Below, piece after piece: positions 17,185-25,088 of a stretch of DNA of 44,642 nt. The notes under the pieces are model-generated. The model saw only the letters and a program-made list of their open reading frames with translations. It searched no databases and was not told the origin of the DNA. Where the stretch lies: positions 1 through 44,642 of the forward strand of contig JALFZG010000064.1 in NCBI GenBank assembly GCA_022784645.1, written 5' to 3'. The translations under genes and the position numbers were made by a program. The stretch is from Bacteroidales bacterium (GTDB taxonomy: Bacteria; Bacteroidota; Bacteroidia; Bacteroidales; Paludibacteraceae). The first letter of the stretch is position 1. The number at the start of each line of letters is the position of its first letter.

Positions 17185-18216
17185 TTATTTCATTAATTCG
17201 TTGATATGTAATGAGAGAGAAGCTTGGAAGGTAAAATTTCCACGAGTATATTGAGAAAATGCTGCACCTATCCTTATGCCCTTTACGTGAAATCCAGTGC
17301 CGATAGCCAATCCTGCAAGCGAGAACTGATCTTGAATCGCCATCTCTCGCCTGCGGCGGTGATTATATGATACCGTGAGCCAAAACACATCTTTCTTCGG
17401 AACGATATCCACTGCCCAAACGGTATGACTGAAAAGGGTATTATACCACGTGTCTTGCGATTTATTGTTGGCTTGCTTTTCATCTATTCCCACATAGCTG
17501 AGATTCCACGTTTGCATGTTATGAATGGTAAGAGAAAAACGTAGTGGTGCATGCGCTAATTTATAACTCAGTCCTAGCTGAAGATTAAGTGGAAGCGAGG
17601 CGAGTTTTTGGCCGTATTCATCGGAATAAAAGCCCTTTAATTGCCATCCGATATTCTGCAGCGAAAGGCCTATTTGCAGCGTAGAATCAGGAATTGCATA
17701 ATATGCTCCAACATCCGCGCCAAGCGCAAAAGAACTATATGATTCATAGCTGGAATATACGCCCTTTACTCCAACTCCGATACGGAATCCGTGAGAAAGT
17801 TGCCTTGCATACATGCCTTCAAAAAGAAAGTCACGCGCAGAGAAAGTTGTCCCGAGCAAATTGCCATATTCATCCGCATACGCAAACTTACCATAATCCA
17901 AATAATGGATGGCATATCCGGAGTAGTTTTTGCCCCAATTATGGCCATACAGCACCGATGCAAAATTCATCGCAGCACCATAATAGGCATAATTGAGCGA
18001 GAGCAGTTTATCAGAAGCGTACGAGAGCAGAGCAGGATTATTGAGCGCCATTCCGAGGTCGCCATCAGACGTCGACACATTGCTTCCACCGAGCGCATTG
18101 TGGCGCGAACTATACGGAAGATTCAAGCAATTATACACAGCCTTTCCTCCCTGAGCAACTACTCCGGAAGTTATGGCCAACAGCCCAAACAGCAATATGA
18201 ATTTTCTCAATGTCAC
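17185..18216 (-). CDS. porQ: Type IX secretion system protein PorQ
   Basis: The 343-residue protein has a signal peptide ending near VVAQ and a predicted outer-membrane beta-barrel. The start of the mature part, NCLNLPYSSRHNALGGSNVS followed by DGDLGMALNNPALLS, is the PorV/PorQ-type FadL-like signature. PorQ is needed for attachment or processing of T9SS cargo at the cell surface. The reading frame opens with GTG at 18216, but a TTG at 18210 (MRKFILLFGLL) is better spaced from AAAAGG and may be the true start. It heads the operon porQ-cmk-ispH-GGGPS-pfkA-BI-1. Its presence fits the T9SS-type tail on the 1974-residue protein at the right of the window. Confidence 0.88.
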   Translation of the reverse strand: MTLRKFILLFGLLAITSGVVAQGGKAVYNCLNLPYSSRHNALGGSNVSTSDGDLGMALNNPALLSYASDKLLSLNYAYYGAAMNFASVLYGHNWGKNYSGYAIHYLDYGKFAYADEYGNLLGTTFSARDFLFEGMYARQLSHGFRIGVGVKGVYSSYESYSSFALGADVGAYYAIPDSTLQIGLSLQNIGWQLKGFYSDEYGQKLASLPLNLQLGLSYKLAHAPLRFSLTIHNMQTWNLSYVGIDEKQANNKSQDTWYNTLFSHTVWAVDIVPKKDVFWLTVSYNHRRRREMAIQDQFSLAGLAIGTGFHVKGIRIGAAFSQYTRGNFTFQASLSLHINELMK

Positions 18217-18245
18217 CTTTTACGGCATTTTAATCAATCTGCGGA

Positions 18246-18277
18246 CAAAATTATACAAAAAATCTGATATTAGCAAG
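18246..18277 (-). promoter_or_regulatory. Promoter of the porQ operon
   Basis: On the minus strand TAATTTTG (18253-18246) is the -7 box with CTTG (18277-18274) 20 bases upstream. The leader is about 25 bases. Confidence 0.65.
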
Positions 18278-18334
18278 TTTTTTCTGCAATATTACATAAA
18301 AATAGGCTTTTTTGAGTAAAAAATAGCACTTTCT

Positions 18335-18366
18335 TTTGGACAAATCAAAGATTTGTATTACCTTTG
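18335..18366 (+). promoter_or_regulatory. Promoter of sdhCAB
   Basis: TTTG (18335-18338), a 20-base spacer and TACCTTTG (18359-18366) form a consensus Bacteroidetes promoter. The leader to the sdhC ATG is about 80 bases and AT-rich. Confidence 0.8.
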
Positions 18367-18451
18367 CATTCGCATTGTGTTCGTTAGCGGACCAAATGCC
18401 GTAAAATCGATTACCAAAAACAATCATAATAATTATTTATTTTACATTTTT

Positions 18452-19168
18452 ATGTGGTTATTTAATTCTTCAATTGGACGTAAGCTCGTGATGAGTATCT
18501 CGGGCTTAGCCTTGGTGTTGTTCCTCACTTTCCATGCTTCGATGAACCTTGTGCTCATCTTCTCGGAAAGCGGTTACAACTGGATTTGCGAAATGCTTGG
18601 CGCTAACTGGTATGCCTTGGTAGGTACCGTCGGCTTGGCTGCCTTAGTAATCATTCACTTCGTCTATGGCTTCTGGTTGACGATTCAGAATCGCGCGGCT
18701 CGCGGTACGGATCGTTATGAAGAAACAGCCAAGATTTGGGGTGTAGATTGGGCTTCAAAGAACATGCTCGTATTGGGTATCGTTGTTTTGCTTGGTCTTT
18801 TTGTTCACCTTTTCAATTTTTGGTTCAACATGCAGTTGGCTGAGCTTACTGAGATGGAGACGATATTTGCTCCTACAGATGGTGCCGGCCTTGTTAAGTA
18901 CACGTTTACTGGTGTGCTCGCTGACGGTTCGATGGACGAATGCTGGTGCCACCCTGTGTATTGCGTATTGTATCTGGTATGGTTTGCAGCACTCTGGTTC
19001 CACCTCACTCACGGAATCTGGTCGGCTCTCCACACGTTGGGTTGGAGCAACCTTATTTGGTTCAAGCGCATTAAGACCATCGGCTTCATCTGGGCTACCC
19101 TCGTAGTGCTGATGTTTGCTGCTGTTGTGTTCTACTACCTCGGAGTTTATTTCGGTGCATGTCTTTAA
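18452..19168 (+). CDS. sdhC: Succinate dehydrogenase/fumarate reductase cytochrome b subunit
   Basis: The ATG at 18452 (238 residues, MWLFNSSIGRKLVMSISG) is chosen because it matches the family start and leaves room for the promoter; the frame itself is open further upstream. Five hydrophobic segments with conserved histidines (LFLTFHASMN, LVIIHFVYGFW, LGLFVHLFNFW, FHLTHGIWSALHTLGW) anchor the complex and bind two b-type hemes, as in the Wolinella-type enzyme. This single cytochrome subunit replaces the C and D subunits of E. coli. It links the complex to menaquinone. sdhA follows after 26 bases. In anaerobic Bacteroidales the complex usually works as fumarate reductase, giving succinate as an end product. 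Confidence 0.93.
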   Translation: MWLFNSSIGRKLVMSISGLALVLFLTFHASMNLVLIFSESGYNWICEMLGANWYALVGTVGLAALVIIHFVYGFWLTIQNRAARGTDRYEETAKIWGVDWASKNMLVLGIVVLLGLFVHLFNFWFNMQLAELTEMETIFAPTDGAGLVKYTFTGVLADGSMDECWCHPVYCVLYLVWFAALWFHLTHGIWSALHTLGWSNLIWFKRIKTIGFIWATLVVLMFAAVVFYYLGVYFGACL

Positions 19169-19194
19169 TTAACTGACTAATTTGATTTCAATAT

Positions 19195-21180
19195 ATGGCA
19201 CTTCAACCACAAAACGGAATCATCACGCCTGAAATGGCGAAGATTCCTCAGGGTCCGCTTGAGAAAAAATGGACCAATTACAAGGATCACCAGAAATTGG
19301 TTAACCCTGCCAACAAGCGTAAACTTGACGTTATCGTAGTAGGTACGGGTCTTGCTGGCGCTTCCGCAGCTGCTTCGCTTGCTGAGATGGGCTTCAATGT
19401 GCTCAACTTCTGCATCCAGGACTCACCTCGTCGTGCACACTCTATTGCAGCACAGGGCGGTATCAATGCAGCTAAGAATTATCAAAATGATGGTGACTCT
19501 ATCTATCGCCTGTATTACGATACCATCAAGGGCGGTGACTATCGCGCTCGTGAAGCAAACGTTTATCGCTTGGCAGAGGTGAGCAACAGCATCATCGACC
19601 AGTGTGTAGCACAGGGTGTTCCTTTCGCTCGCGAATATGGTGGTCTGCTTGACAACCGTTCGTTTGGTGGCGCACAGGTAAGCCGCACATTCTACGCTAA
19701 GGGTCAGACCGGTCAGCAACTTTTGCTGGGTGCATACTCCGCTCTTTCTCGCCAGATTGGTAAGGGCAAAGTAAAAATGTACACTCGCTATGAGATGCTC
19801 GATCTCGTGATGATTAAAGACGAGAATGGTGAGGAGCGTGCTCGCGGTATCATCGCACGTAACCTCGTTACCGGACGCATCGAGCGCTTCTTCGCTCATG
19901 CTGTAGTAATCGGCACCGGTGGTTATGGCAACACCTTCTTCCTCTCAACCAACGCAATGGCATCTAACGGTTCGGCTGCCATGCAGATGTATCGTCATGG
20001 TGCTTTCTTCGCTAACCCCTGCTACGCTCAGATTCACCCCACTTGTATTCCTAAGCATGGTGATTTCCAGTCTAAGCTCACGCTTATGTCAGAGTCCCTC
20101 CGCAACGATGGTCGTATTTGGGTGCCCAAGAAATTGGAAGATGCAAAGAAATTGCAGGCAGGTACGCTCAAGGGACGCGATATTCCCGAAGAGGATCGCG
20201 ATTACTACTTGGAGCGCCGCTACCCCGCTTTCGGTAACCTCGTTCCGCGTGACGTGGCATCCCGTGCTGCTAAGGAGCGTTGCGACAAGGGCTTTGGTGT
20301 AAACAACACCGGCTTGGCTGTATTCCTTGATTTCTCTGATGCAATCAAGCGCCTTGGCAAAGACGTTGTTGCTCAGAAATACGGCAACCTCTTCCAAATG
20401 TATGAGAAGATTGTAGATGAGAACCCGTATGAGAACCCTATGATGATCTTCCCTGCTATCCACTACACGATGGGTGGTATCTGGGTGGATTACGAGCTCC
20501 AAACATCTGTTAAGGGCCTCTTCTGCATTGGCGAGGCTAACTTCTCTGACCACGGAGCTAACCGCTTGGGTGCTTCTGCACTTATGCAGGGTCTGGCTGA
20601 CGGCTACTTTGTTTTGCCTTACACCATTCAGAACTATCTCGCTGACCAGATTAGCGTTCCGCGCATGTCCACCGACCTGCCTGAGTTTGCTGCTGCTGAG
20701 AAAGCTGTCCAGGATAAGATTCAGAAACTCATGTCGATTCAGGGCAAGCGCTCTGTGGATTCTATCCACAAAGAACTGGGCTTGATCATGTGGGACTTCG
20801 TAGGTATGGGCCGTACAGCAGAAGGCCTCAAGACCGCTATCAAGAAGATTGATGAGATCAAGAAGGAGTTCTGGAGCAACGTATATATCCCTGGTAAGGC
20901 TGATTCGCTCAACAACGAGCTCGAGAAGGCCCTCCGCTTGGCTGACTTCATCGAGATTGGCCGACTCATGGCAGTAGATGCACTCCACCGCGAAGAGTCT
21001 TGCGGCGGTCATTTCCGCGAGGAATATCAGACGCCTGATGGCGAGGCACTTCGTCAAGACGACAAGTTCTCGTATGTAGGCTGCTGGAAATACACCGGCG
21101 AAGACAAGGAGCCCGAACTCATCAAAGAGCCTCTTGATTATGAATTTACCGAACGTAAAACGCGTAACTACAAAGCATAA
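19195..21180 (+). CDS. sdhA: Succinate dehydrogenase/fumarate reductase flavoprotein subunit
   Basis: The 661-residue catalytic subunit interconverts fumarate and succinate. The FAD-binding fold starts with [20 protein letters not shown], and His82 in [11 protein letters not shown] is the expected site of covalent FAD attachment. Substrate-site blocks are [21 protein letters not shown] with the catalytic arginine region, and [11 protein letters not shown]. Near the end [19 protein letters not shown] is the usual C-terminal signature. Length is typical of the Bacteroidetes/epsilon-proteobacterial B-type enzyme. It is 26 bases after sdhC and two bases before sdhB. Whether the physiological direction is oxidation or reduction cannot be told from sequence. 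Confidence 0.96.
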   Translation: MALQPQNGIITPEMAKIPQGPLEKKWTNYKDHQKLVNPANKRKLDVIVVGTGLAGASAAASLAEMGFNVLNFCIQDSPRRAHSIAAQGGINAAKNYQNDGDSIYRLYYDTIKGGDYRAREANVYRLAEVSNSIIDQCVAQGVPFAREYGGLLDNRSFGGAQVSRTFYAKGQTGQQLLLGAYSALSRQIGKGKVKMYTRYEMLDLVMIKDENGEERARGIIARNLVTGRIERFFAHAVVIGTGGYGNTFFLSTNAMASNGSAAMQMYRHGAFFANPCYAQIHPTCIPKHGDFQSKLTLMSESLRNDGRIWVPKKLEDAKKLQAGTLKGRDIPEEDRDYYLERRYPAFGNLVPRDVASRAAKERCDKGFGVNNTGLAVFLDFSDAIKRLGKDVVAQKYGNLFQMYEKIVDENPYENPMMIFPAIHYTMGGIWVDYELQTSVKGLFCIGEANFSDHGANRLGASALMQGLADGYFVLPYTIQNYLADQISVPRMSTDLPEFAAAEKAVQDKIQKLMSIQGKRSVDSIHKELGLIMWDFVGMGRTAEGLKTAIKKIDEIKKEFWSNVYIPGKADSLNNELEKALRLADFIEIGRLMAVDALHREESCGGHFREEYQTPDGEALRQDDKFSYVGCWKYTGEDKEPELIKEPLDYEFTERKTRNYKA

Positions 21181-21182
21181 TT

Positions 21183-21938
21183 ATGGATCAGAACATCAAT
21201 ATCAAAGTAAAAGTATGGCGTCAGGCTGGTCCTAAAGAGCAGGGCCACTTCGAGACCTACGAACTGCAGAATATCTTCCAAGGCGCATCGTTCCTTGAGA
21301 TGATGGATATTCTCAACGAGAAACTCATTTCTGAGCACAAAGACCCCATCGCTTTCGACCACGATTGCCGCGAGGGTATCTGCGGTATGTGCTCGCTCTA
21401 CGTAAATGGTCACCCGCATGGTCCTGACCAGGAGATTACCACTTGTCAGCTCCACATGCGTAAGTTCCACGATGGTGAGACCATCACCATTGAGCCATGG
21501 CGCAGCCGTGCATTCCCCGTAATCAAAGACCTTATGGTGGACCGCTCTGCTTACGATAAGATTATGCAGGCTGGTGGTTTCGTATCCGTTAATACTGGCG
21601 GTGTACCTGATGCGAATGCAATCGCTATTCCCAAGCCGGTAGCTGACGAAGCCATGGATGCAGCATCCTGCATCGGTTGTGGCGCTTGTGCTGCTGCTTG
21701 TAAGAACGGTTCGGCTATGCTCTTCGTTTCTGCTAAGGTAAGCCAATTGGCGCTCCTCCCGCAGGGTAAGGTAGAAGCAGCTCGCCGTGCGAAAGCAATG
21801 GTAGCTAAGATGGACGAACTCGGTTTCGGTAACTGCACCAACACCGGTGCTTGTGCTGCTGAGTGCCCGAAGTCGGTGAGCCTCGCTAATATCGCTCGTC
21901 TGAACCGCGAGTTCATCTGCGCTAAGTTCAAAGACTAA
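21183..21938 (+). CDS. sdhB: Succinate dehydrogenase/fumarate reductase iron-sulfur subunit
   Basis: The 251-residue subunit carries electrons between FAD and the membrane quinone. [14 protein letters not shown] (starting near residue 60) holds most ligands of the [2Fe-2S] cluster, with a further Cys in TTCQLHM. The C-terminal ferredoxin domain has [11 protein letters not shown] and [15 protein letters not shown] for the [4Fe-4S] and [3Fe-4S] clusters. It completes the sdhCAB operon, which ends at a strong terminator 29 bases downstream. Confidence 0.96.
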   Translation: MDQNINIKVKVWRQAGPKEQGHFETYELQNIFQGASFLEMMDILNEKLISEHKDPIAFDHDCREGICGMCSLYVNGHPHGPDQEITTCQLHMRKFHDGETITIEPWRSRAFPVIKDLMVDRSAYDKIMQAGGFVSVNTGGVPDANAIAIPKPVADEAMDAASCIGCGACAAACKNGSAMLFVSAKVSQLALLPQGKVEAARRAKAMVAKMDELGFGNCTNTGACAAECPKSVSLANIARLNREFICAKFKD

Positions 21939-21966
21939 TAGCCCTCGGCTCTTGCCGAAATATAGC

Positions 21967-21998
21967 AATCGCCGCTCCTTTTCGGGGCGGCGATTTTT
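21967..21998 (+). terminator. Rho-independent terminator of sdhCAB
   Basis: A 12-bp stem AATCGCCGCTCC / GGGGCGGCGATT (one G-T pair) with loop TTTTC is followed by five T. Confidence 0.92.
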
Positions 21999-22094
21999 GT
22001 GTCATCATATCATAAGGAAGCGACTGCTTGAATAATTGCACAGGAGCAATCAGCCTGAGAAAAACGTTTTCAAATATATAACGGAGAGTTATAT

Positions 22095-22511
22095 TTATCG
22101 GGGAAGCTTAGCGAGAGCGAGGTTTTCTTTACGCGTCATCTCTGCCTTGGTCTCTGGCGTTTTGTCGGCTTGCCCTGTAAGATGCAGTACACCGTGGATA
22201 ATTATCCGCATCAACTCTTCGCTGAAATCCGCACCCACTTCTTCCGCATTTGATCGTACAGTATCCAGCGAGATGAAGATATCGCCATTAATGACATCCT
22301 CCGTAGAGTAATCAAACGTAATAACATCGGTATAATAATCATGCTGAAGAAAGGTTCTATTCACTTCCAGCTCTTTCTCATCAGAGCAGAAGATATAATG
22401 AATCTCCCCCACAGAAAAACCATAGTCGGCTGCTACGGCCCGTATCCAGCGCTGAATCTTTGTCTGGTTCAAAGCTGGCATCTCTACTTGATCAGTACTG
22501 AAATGAATCAT
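22095..22511 (-). CDS. ybeY: Endoribonuclease YbeY
   Basis: The ATG at 22511 (138 residues, MIHFSTDQVEMPA) sits one base after the stop of the upstream transporter gene, which suggests coupled translation. YbeY is a metal-dependent RNase needed for 16S rRNA 3'-end maturation and ribosome quality control. The body shows FLQHDYYTDVITFDYS and NGDIFISLDTV, and the metal motif HGVLHLTGQAD. The last position, His in the E. coli motif, is Asp here; I recall this substitution as common in Bacteroidetes YbeY, so I do not read it as loss of function. Confidence 0.92.
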   Translation of the reverse strand: MIHFSTDQVEMPALNQTKIQRWIRAVAADYGFSVGEIHYIFCSDEKELEVNRTFLQHDYYTDVITFDYSTEDVINGDIFISLDTVRSNAEEVGADFSEELMRIIIHGVLHLTGQADKTPETKAEMTRKENLALAKLPR

Positions 22512-22512
22512 A

Positions 22513-23745
22513 TCAATGGAAGAAAATATATGCCAATACGATAGCTGCCAAAATGCCGAAGAAATCGGCAATCAATCCACAGAGCACAGCATAGCGCGTG
22601 TCTTTTACGTTAATTGATCCAAAATATACAGCCAGGATATAGAAAGTGGTATCGGTAGAGCCTTGTACGATAGATACGAGTCGGCCCACAAACGAATCGG
22701 CACCATACTGCGCCATCGCATCAATCATCAACCCTCGTGCACCACCTCCACTGAGCGGACGCATTAGTGCTGTAGGCAATGCGGGTACAAAATCGGTATT
22801 CAATCCCATTGCGGCAAAGCACCAACCCAAACCGCCAACCAGCAAATCCATGGCACCTGACGCACGAAACATACCTACTGCCACCAAGATTGCAATCAAA
22901 TAGGGAATAATGCCCACCGCCGTAGTGAAACCTTCTTTGGCGCCCTCAATAAACGCATCATACACGTTCACCTTAGCTACCATAGCCTGGATAATAAACC
23001 AGCAAATTACTCCCAGCAGTATCATAGCTGAGACAATGGTGCTCCATTTAGAGAAAATATCCTGCGGAATGACCATCGCAGCCCACAGCACCAAGCCTAC
23101 AAGTACCGCCATACCGCCCAACGTTCCAAGGATAATCGGATCCCATAGACGAATTTTCTGCGCGATACTTACGGCAATAATACCCGCAATAGCCGCAAAA
23201 AAGGTTGCAATCAATATTGGTAAAAATACATCGGCTGGATTGGCGGCACCCATCTGCGCACGATAAACCATGATGCTCACCGGCACTATCGTCAAACCCG
23301 AAGTAACCAATACGAGGAACATAATCATCGGATTGCTGGCCTTCGTTTTATCAGGGTTGATTTCCTGTAATTCTTTCATCGCCTTTAATCCCATCGGGGT
23401 AGCAGCATTGTCAATGCCAAGCATCGTAGCGGCCAAGTTCATAAACATCGAACCGAACGAGGCATGCCCTTTCGGCACATCTGGAAACAGACGGGAGAAG
23501 AATGGCGAAACAACGCGCGACATCTTCTGCACCACGCCGCCTTTCTCGCCTATCTTCATGATACCCATCCATAACGCGAGTACACCCGTAAGACCGAGCG
23601 AGATCTCGAAGCCCGTCTTGGCAGAAGAGAATGTAGATTGGAGAATATCGTTGAATATCTCCGGGTTGCCGTAAAATACGGTTTGGACAATGCCCATCAG
23701 CACCGCCAGCAGAATCAATCCAATCCAAATATAATTCAGAACCAT
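22513..23745 (-). CDS. Fused SpmA/SpmB-like nucleoside-recognition (Gate) membrane protein
   Basis: This 410-residue membrane protein combines two Gate domains that in Bacillus are separate proteins, SpmA and SpmB (spore core dehydration). The first half has LGLTGVLALWMGIMKIGEKGG and NLAATMLGIDNAATPMGLKAM (cut: NLAATMLGIDNAATPMG); the second half ALPTALMRPLSGGGARGLM and VSIVQGSTDTTFYILAVYFG. Such fusions are common in Bacteroidetes, which do not form spores, so a transport role is more likely; the substrate is unknown. The gene has its own promoter at 23882-23913 with a leader of about 130 bases. It is translationally close to ybeY. Confidence 0.88.
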   Translation of the reverse strand: MVLNYIWIGLILLAVLMGIVQTVFYGNPEIFNDILQSTFSSAKTGFEISLGLTGVLALWMGIMKIGEKGGVVQKMSRVVSPFFSRLFPDVPKGHASFGSMFMNLAATMLGIDNAATPMGLKAMKELQEINPDKTKASNPMIMFLVLVTSGLTIVPVSIMVYRAQMGAANPADVFLPILIATFFAAIAGIIAVSIAQKIRLWDPIILGTLGGMAVLVGLVLWAAMVIPQDIFSKWSTIVSAMILLGVICWFIIQAMVAKVNVYDAFIEGAKEGFTTAVGIIPYLIAILVAVGMFRASGAMDLLVGGLGWCFAAMGLNTDFVPALPTALMRPLSGGGARGLMIDAMAQYGADSFVGRLVSIVQGSTDTTFYILAVYFGSINVKDTRYAVLCGLIADFFGILAAIVLAYIFFH

Positions 23746-23881
23746 AATATGAAGGTTTATTTAGGGGAAATAGTTCGTTAAAAATTTGAATAGACACAGG
23801 ATACTACATACAAAACCTGTTTCATAACACAATCTTATTTATTCGAACTATTAAGATATTTAACACAATTATTTACGACTG

Positions 23882-23913
23882 CAAAGTTACTAAAAAAAAT
23901 CCACATACGCAAA
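23882..23913 (-). promoter_or_regulatory. Promoter of the SpmA/SpmB-like gene and ybeY
   Basis: On the minus strand TAACTTTG (23889-23882) and TTTG (23913-23910) are 20 bases apart. The leader to 23745 is about 130 bases and can pair ATAGTTCG (23770-23777) with CGAACTAT (23844-23851), enclosing a second stem ACAGG/CCTGT. Confidence 0.75.
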
Positions 23914-23939
23914 TTTTTTCTGAGATTATTTTTAACAAA

Positions 23940-24570
23940 CGTAAACTATTCTCTGAAAAACGTAAACAATTTTACGCCTAAATGTAAACTATTTACAGCT
24001 ATTTTTCCGGTTATGTGATTGATTTTCAGTGCGTTACAATCGGCATGTAAAAAGTTTACGCTTTACGAAATTCAACATGCAAAGTTATTATAGTCCCGAG
24101 AAGTAAGTTGCTTATCTCTTTCCTTATCTTACTTATATCTTATATTATAATTTAATTAGTAGATATACCTTATTATATACGTGCGCGCGAAAATCGATTT
24201 TTACTATACTATTTACATTATTAAAGAGAGTATAGAGAGTATAGAGTATAGAGAGTATAGAGAGTATAGAGAATGAAGAATAGCATGCGTACGAATAGGC
24301 TGTTCGATAGACGGAGCAACCGAATCAATCTCTCGGGACATAACCTATATGTAATGTAAAATTCGTAAAGTGTAAACTTTTTACATTTTACATTACGTTA
24401 CTTTATAAACAACTGATAATCAAGTACTTACAAAATGGTTATTCGTAATATAGAGTGTAAACTACTTCATTATTACTATTTACGTTTACACCTACATTCT
24501 TTGTAATTACCTAATAATCAGTACGTTACGAATCGAGAAAAGAATACATGTAAAATGTAAATAGTTTACG
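23940..24570. repeat. Array of 15-bp dyads TGTAAA-N3-TTTACA/G
   Basis: Four sites have identical layout: 23983-23997 (centre CTA), 24046-24060 (AAG), 24371-24385 (CTT) and 24556-24570 (TAG). A related site has a four-base centre (CGTAAA-CAAT-TTTACG, 23961-23976). Degenerate or half sites are at 23940-23954, 24456-24470, 24485-24490 and 24549-24554. The constant spacing points to a dimeric DNA-binding protein. Confidence 0.8.
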
Positions 24571-24625
24571 TTTTTCGAAAATGCATATTACATCACGCTC
24601 AGGTTGCTTGCAAACTCTCGGGACT
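24092..24625. repeat. Inverted repeats bounding a 534-bp non-coding unit
   Basis: AGTCCCGAGA at 24092-24101 is the exact reverse complement of TCTCGGGACT at 24616-24625. The match continues outward to about 17 bp with one indel. A third, internal copy TCTCGGGAC is at 24331-24339. The enclosed unit holds the minisatellite and two of the four perfect dyads. Confidence 0.6.
24225..24272. repeat. Minisatellite of AGAGAGTAT units
   Basis: Four perfect 9-bp units (24225-24233, 24234-24242, 24250-24258, 24259-24267) surround one shortened 7-bp unit (24243-24249), with a decaying unit at the end. Copy number is likely to vary between strains. Confidence 0.9.
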
Positions 24626-24752
24626 AATAATAGCACCTTAGAATGGTCGTACATGGGGAGAAAAACCATAGAAAAGGGGTGCCTGAGGAGAGGCTGCGCC
24701 TGAGGAGATTACAAGTCAGCGGACACAGACTGCACGACATCCGGGACAACCC

Positions 24753-24783
24753 ATTGCCATGTCAGAAAAAAGCAGTAATTTTG
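24753..24783 (+). promoter_or_regulatory. Probable promoter of a non-coding transcript
   Basis: TTG (24754-24756), a 19-base spacer and TAATTTTG (24776-24783) resemble the other promoters in this window. No good open frame follows. Confidence 0.5.
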
Positions 24784-24789
24784 CACTCG

Positions 24790-24900
24790 CATTCGTCGGA
24801 GATGGCTTCGCTAACGAAAGTCTCTTCCCGGGTCAGAGACTTTAAGCGCTCCGCATCTCCTCCTCTCCCCATTCGAGCATAGCTCTCTGGGGGCCCCAAG
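24790..24900 (+). ncRNA. Candidate structured RNA
   Basis: An outer stem GGAGATG (24798-24804) / CATCTCC (24854-24860) encloses a perfect 9-bp stem AAAGTCTCT (24817-24825) / AGAGACTTT (24835-24843) with loop TCCCGGGTC. A small hairpin GAGC-AT-AGCTC follows near 24875. The 5' end is set by the promoter at 24753-24783; the 3' end is a guess because no T run follows. I do not recognise the RNA family. It could also be a remnant of a mobile-element end. Confidence 0.4.
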
Positions 24901-25088
24901 AAAGACGCATCGCATGCTCATCGCACGTTCATTGCGTTACCATCGCACGTACGTACACGTGCAATACACAAGTGAACATGGTGTTTTCTACGGATGCAGG
25001 TCGATAAATAAACGGGCTATGCTCACGAGTAAAAAATGAGCAATAATGTAGTTTTTTTACCAATTATGCGTCTAATAGATACACACGC

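Larger units (their letters stand above)
23746..25088. other. 1.3-kb region without recognisable genes, rich in repeats
   Basis: No open frame here resembles a protein family. The left part (23880-24625) is AT-rich and holds 15-bp dyad repeats, a 9-bp minisatellite, and three copies of TCTCGGGAC. The right part (24626-25088) is richer in G and C. It contains a direct repeat of CTGAGGAGA (24680-24710), a probable promoter, a foldable segment, and several imperfect copies of CATCGCACG (24908-24950). A 79-codon open frame at 24643-24882 overlaps the foldable segment and looks accidental. Confidence 0.7.

Noticed and set aside
20089..21057. 322-codon open frame on the minus strand inside sdhA
   Set aside because: It is antisense to the catalytic subunit of succinate dehydrogenase, and long shadow frames are expected from its codon use.
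22095..22511. Inactive YbeY because the third metal histidine is Asp
   Set aside because: As far as I know this Asp is common in Bacteroidetes YbeY, so it is a lineage trait rather than decay.
22513..23745. Evidence of sporulation
   Set aside because: Gate-domain proteins of the SpmA/SpmB type occur widely in non-sporulating Bacteroidetes, and no other spore gene is present.
23983..24570. TyrR-regulated operator sites
   Set aside because: The half sites equal those of the TyrR box, but the centre is three instead of six bases and TyrR is a gammaproteobacterial regulator.
23880..24625. Replication origin
   Set aside because: The region is AT-rich and repeat-bearing, but I found no cluster of TTATCCACA-type DnaA boxes and no dnaA or dnaN nearby.
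24643..24882. 79-codon open frame in the gene-free region
   Set aside because: The product has no conserved features, lacks a ribosome binding site, and overlaps the promoter and stems of the candidate RNA.
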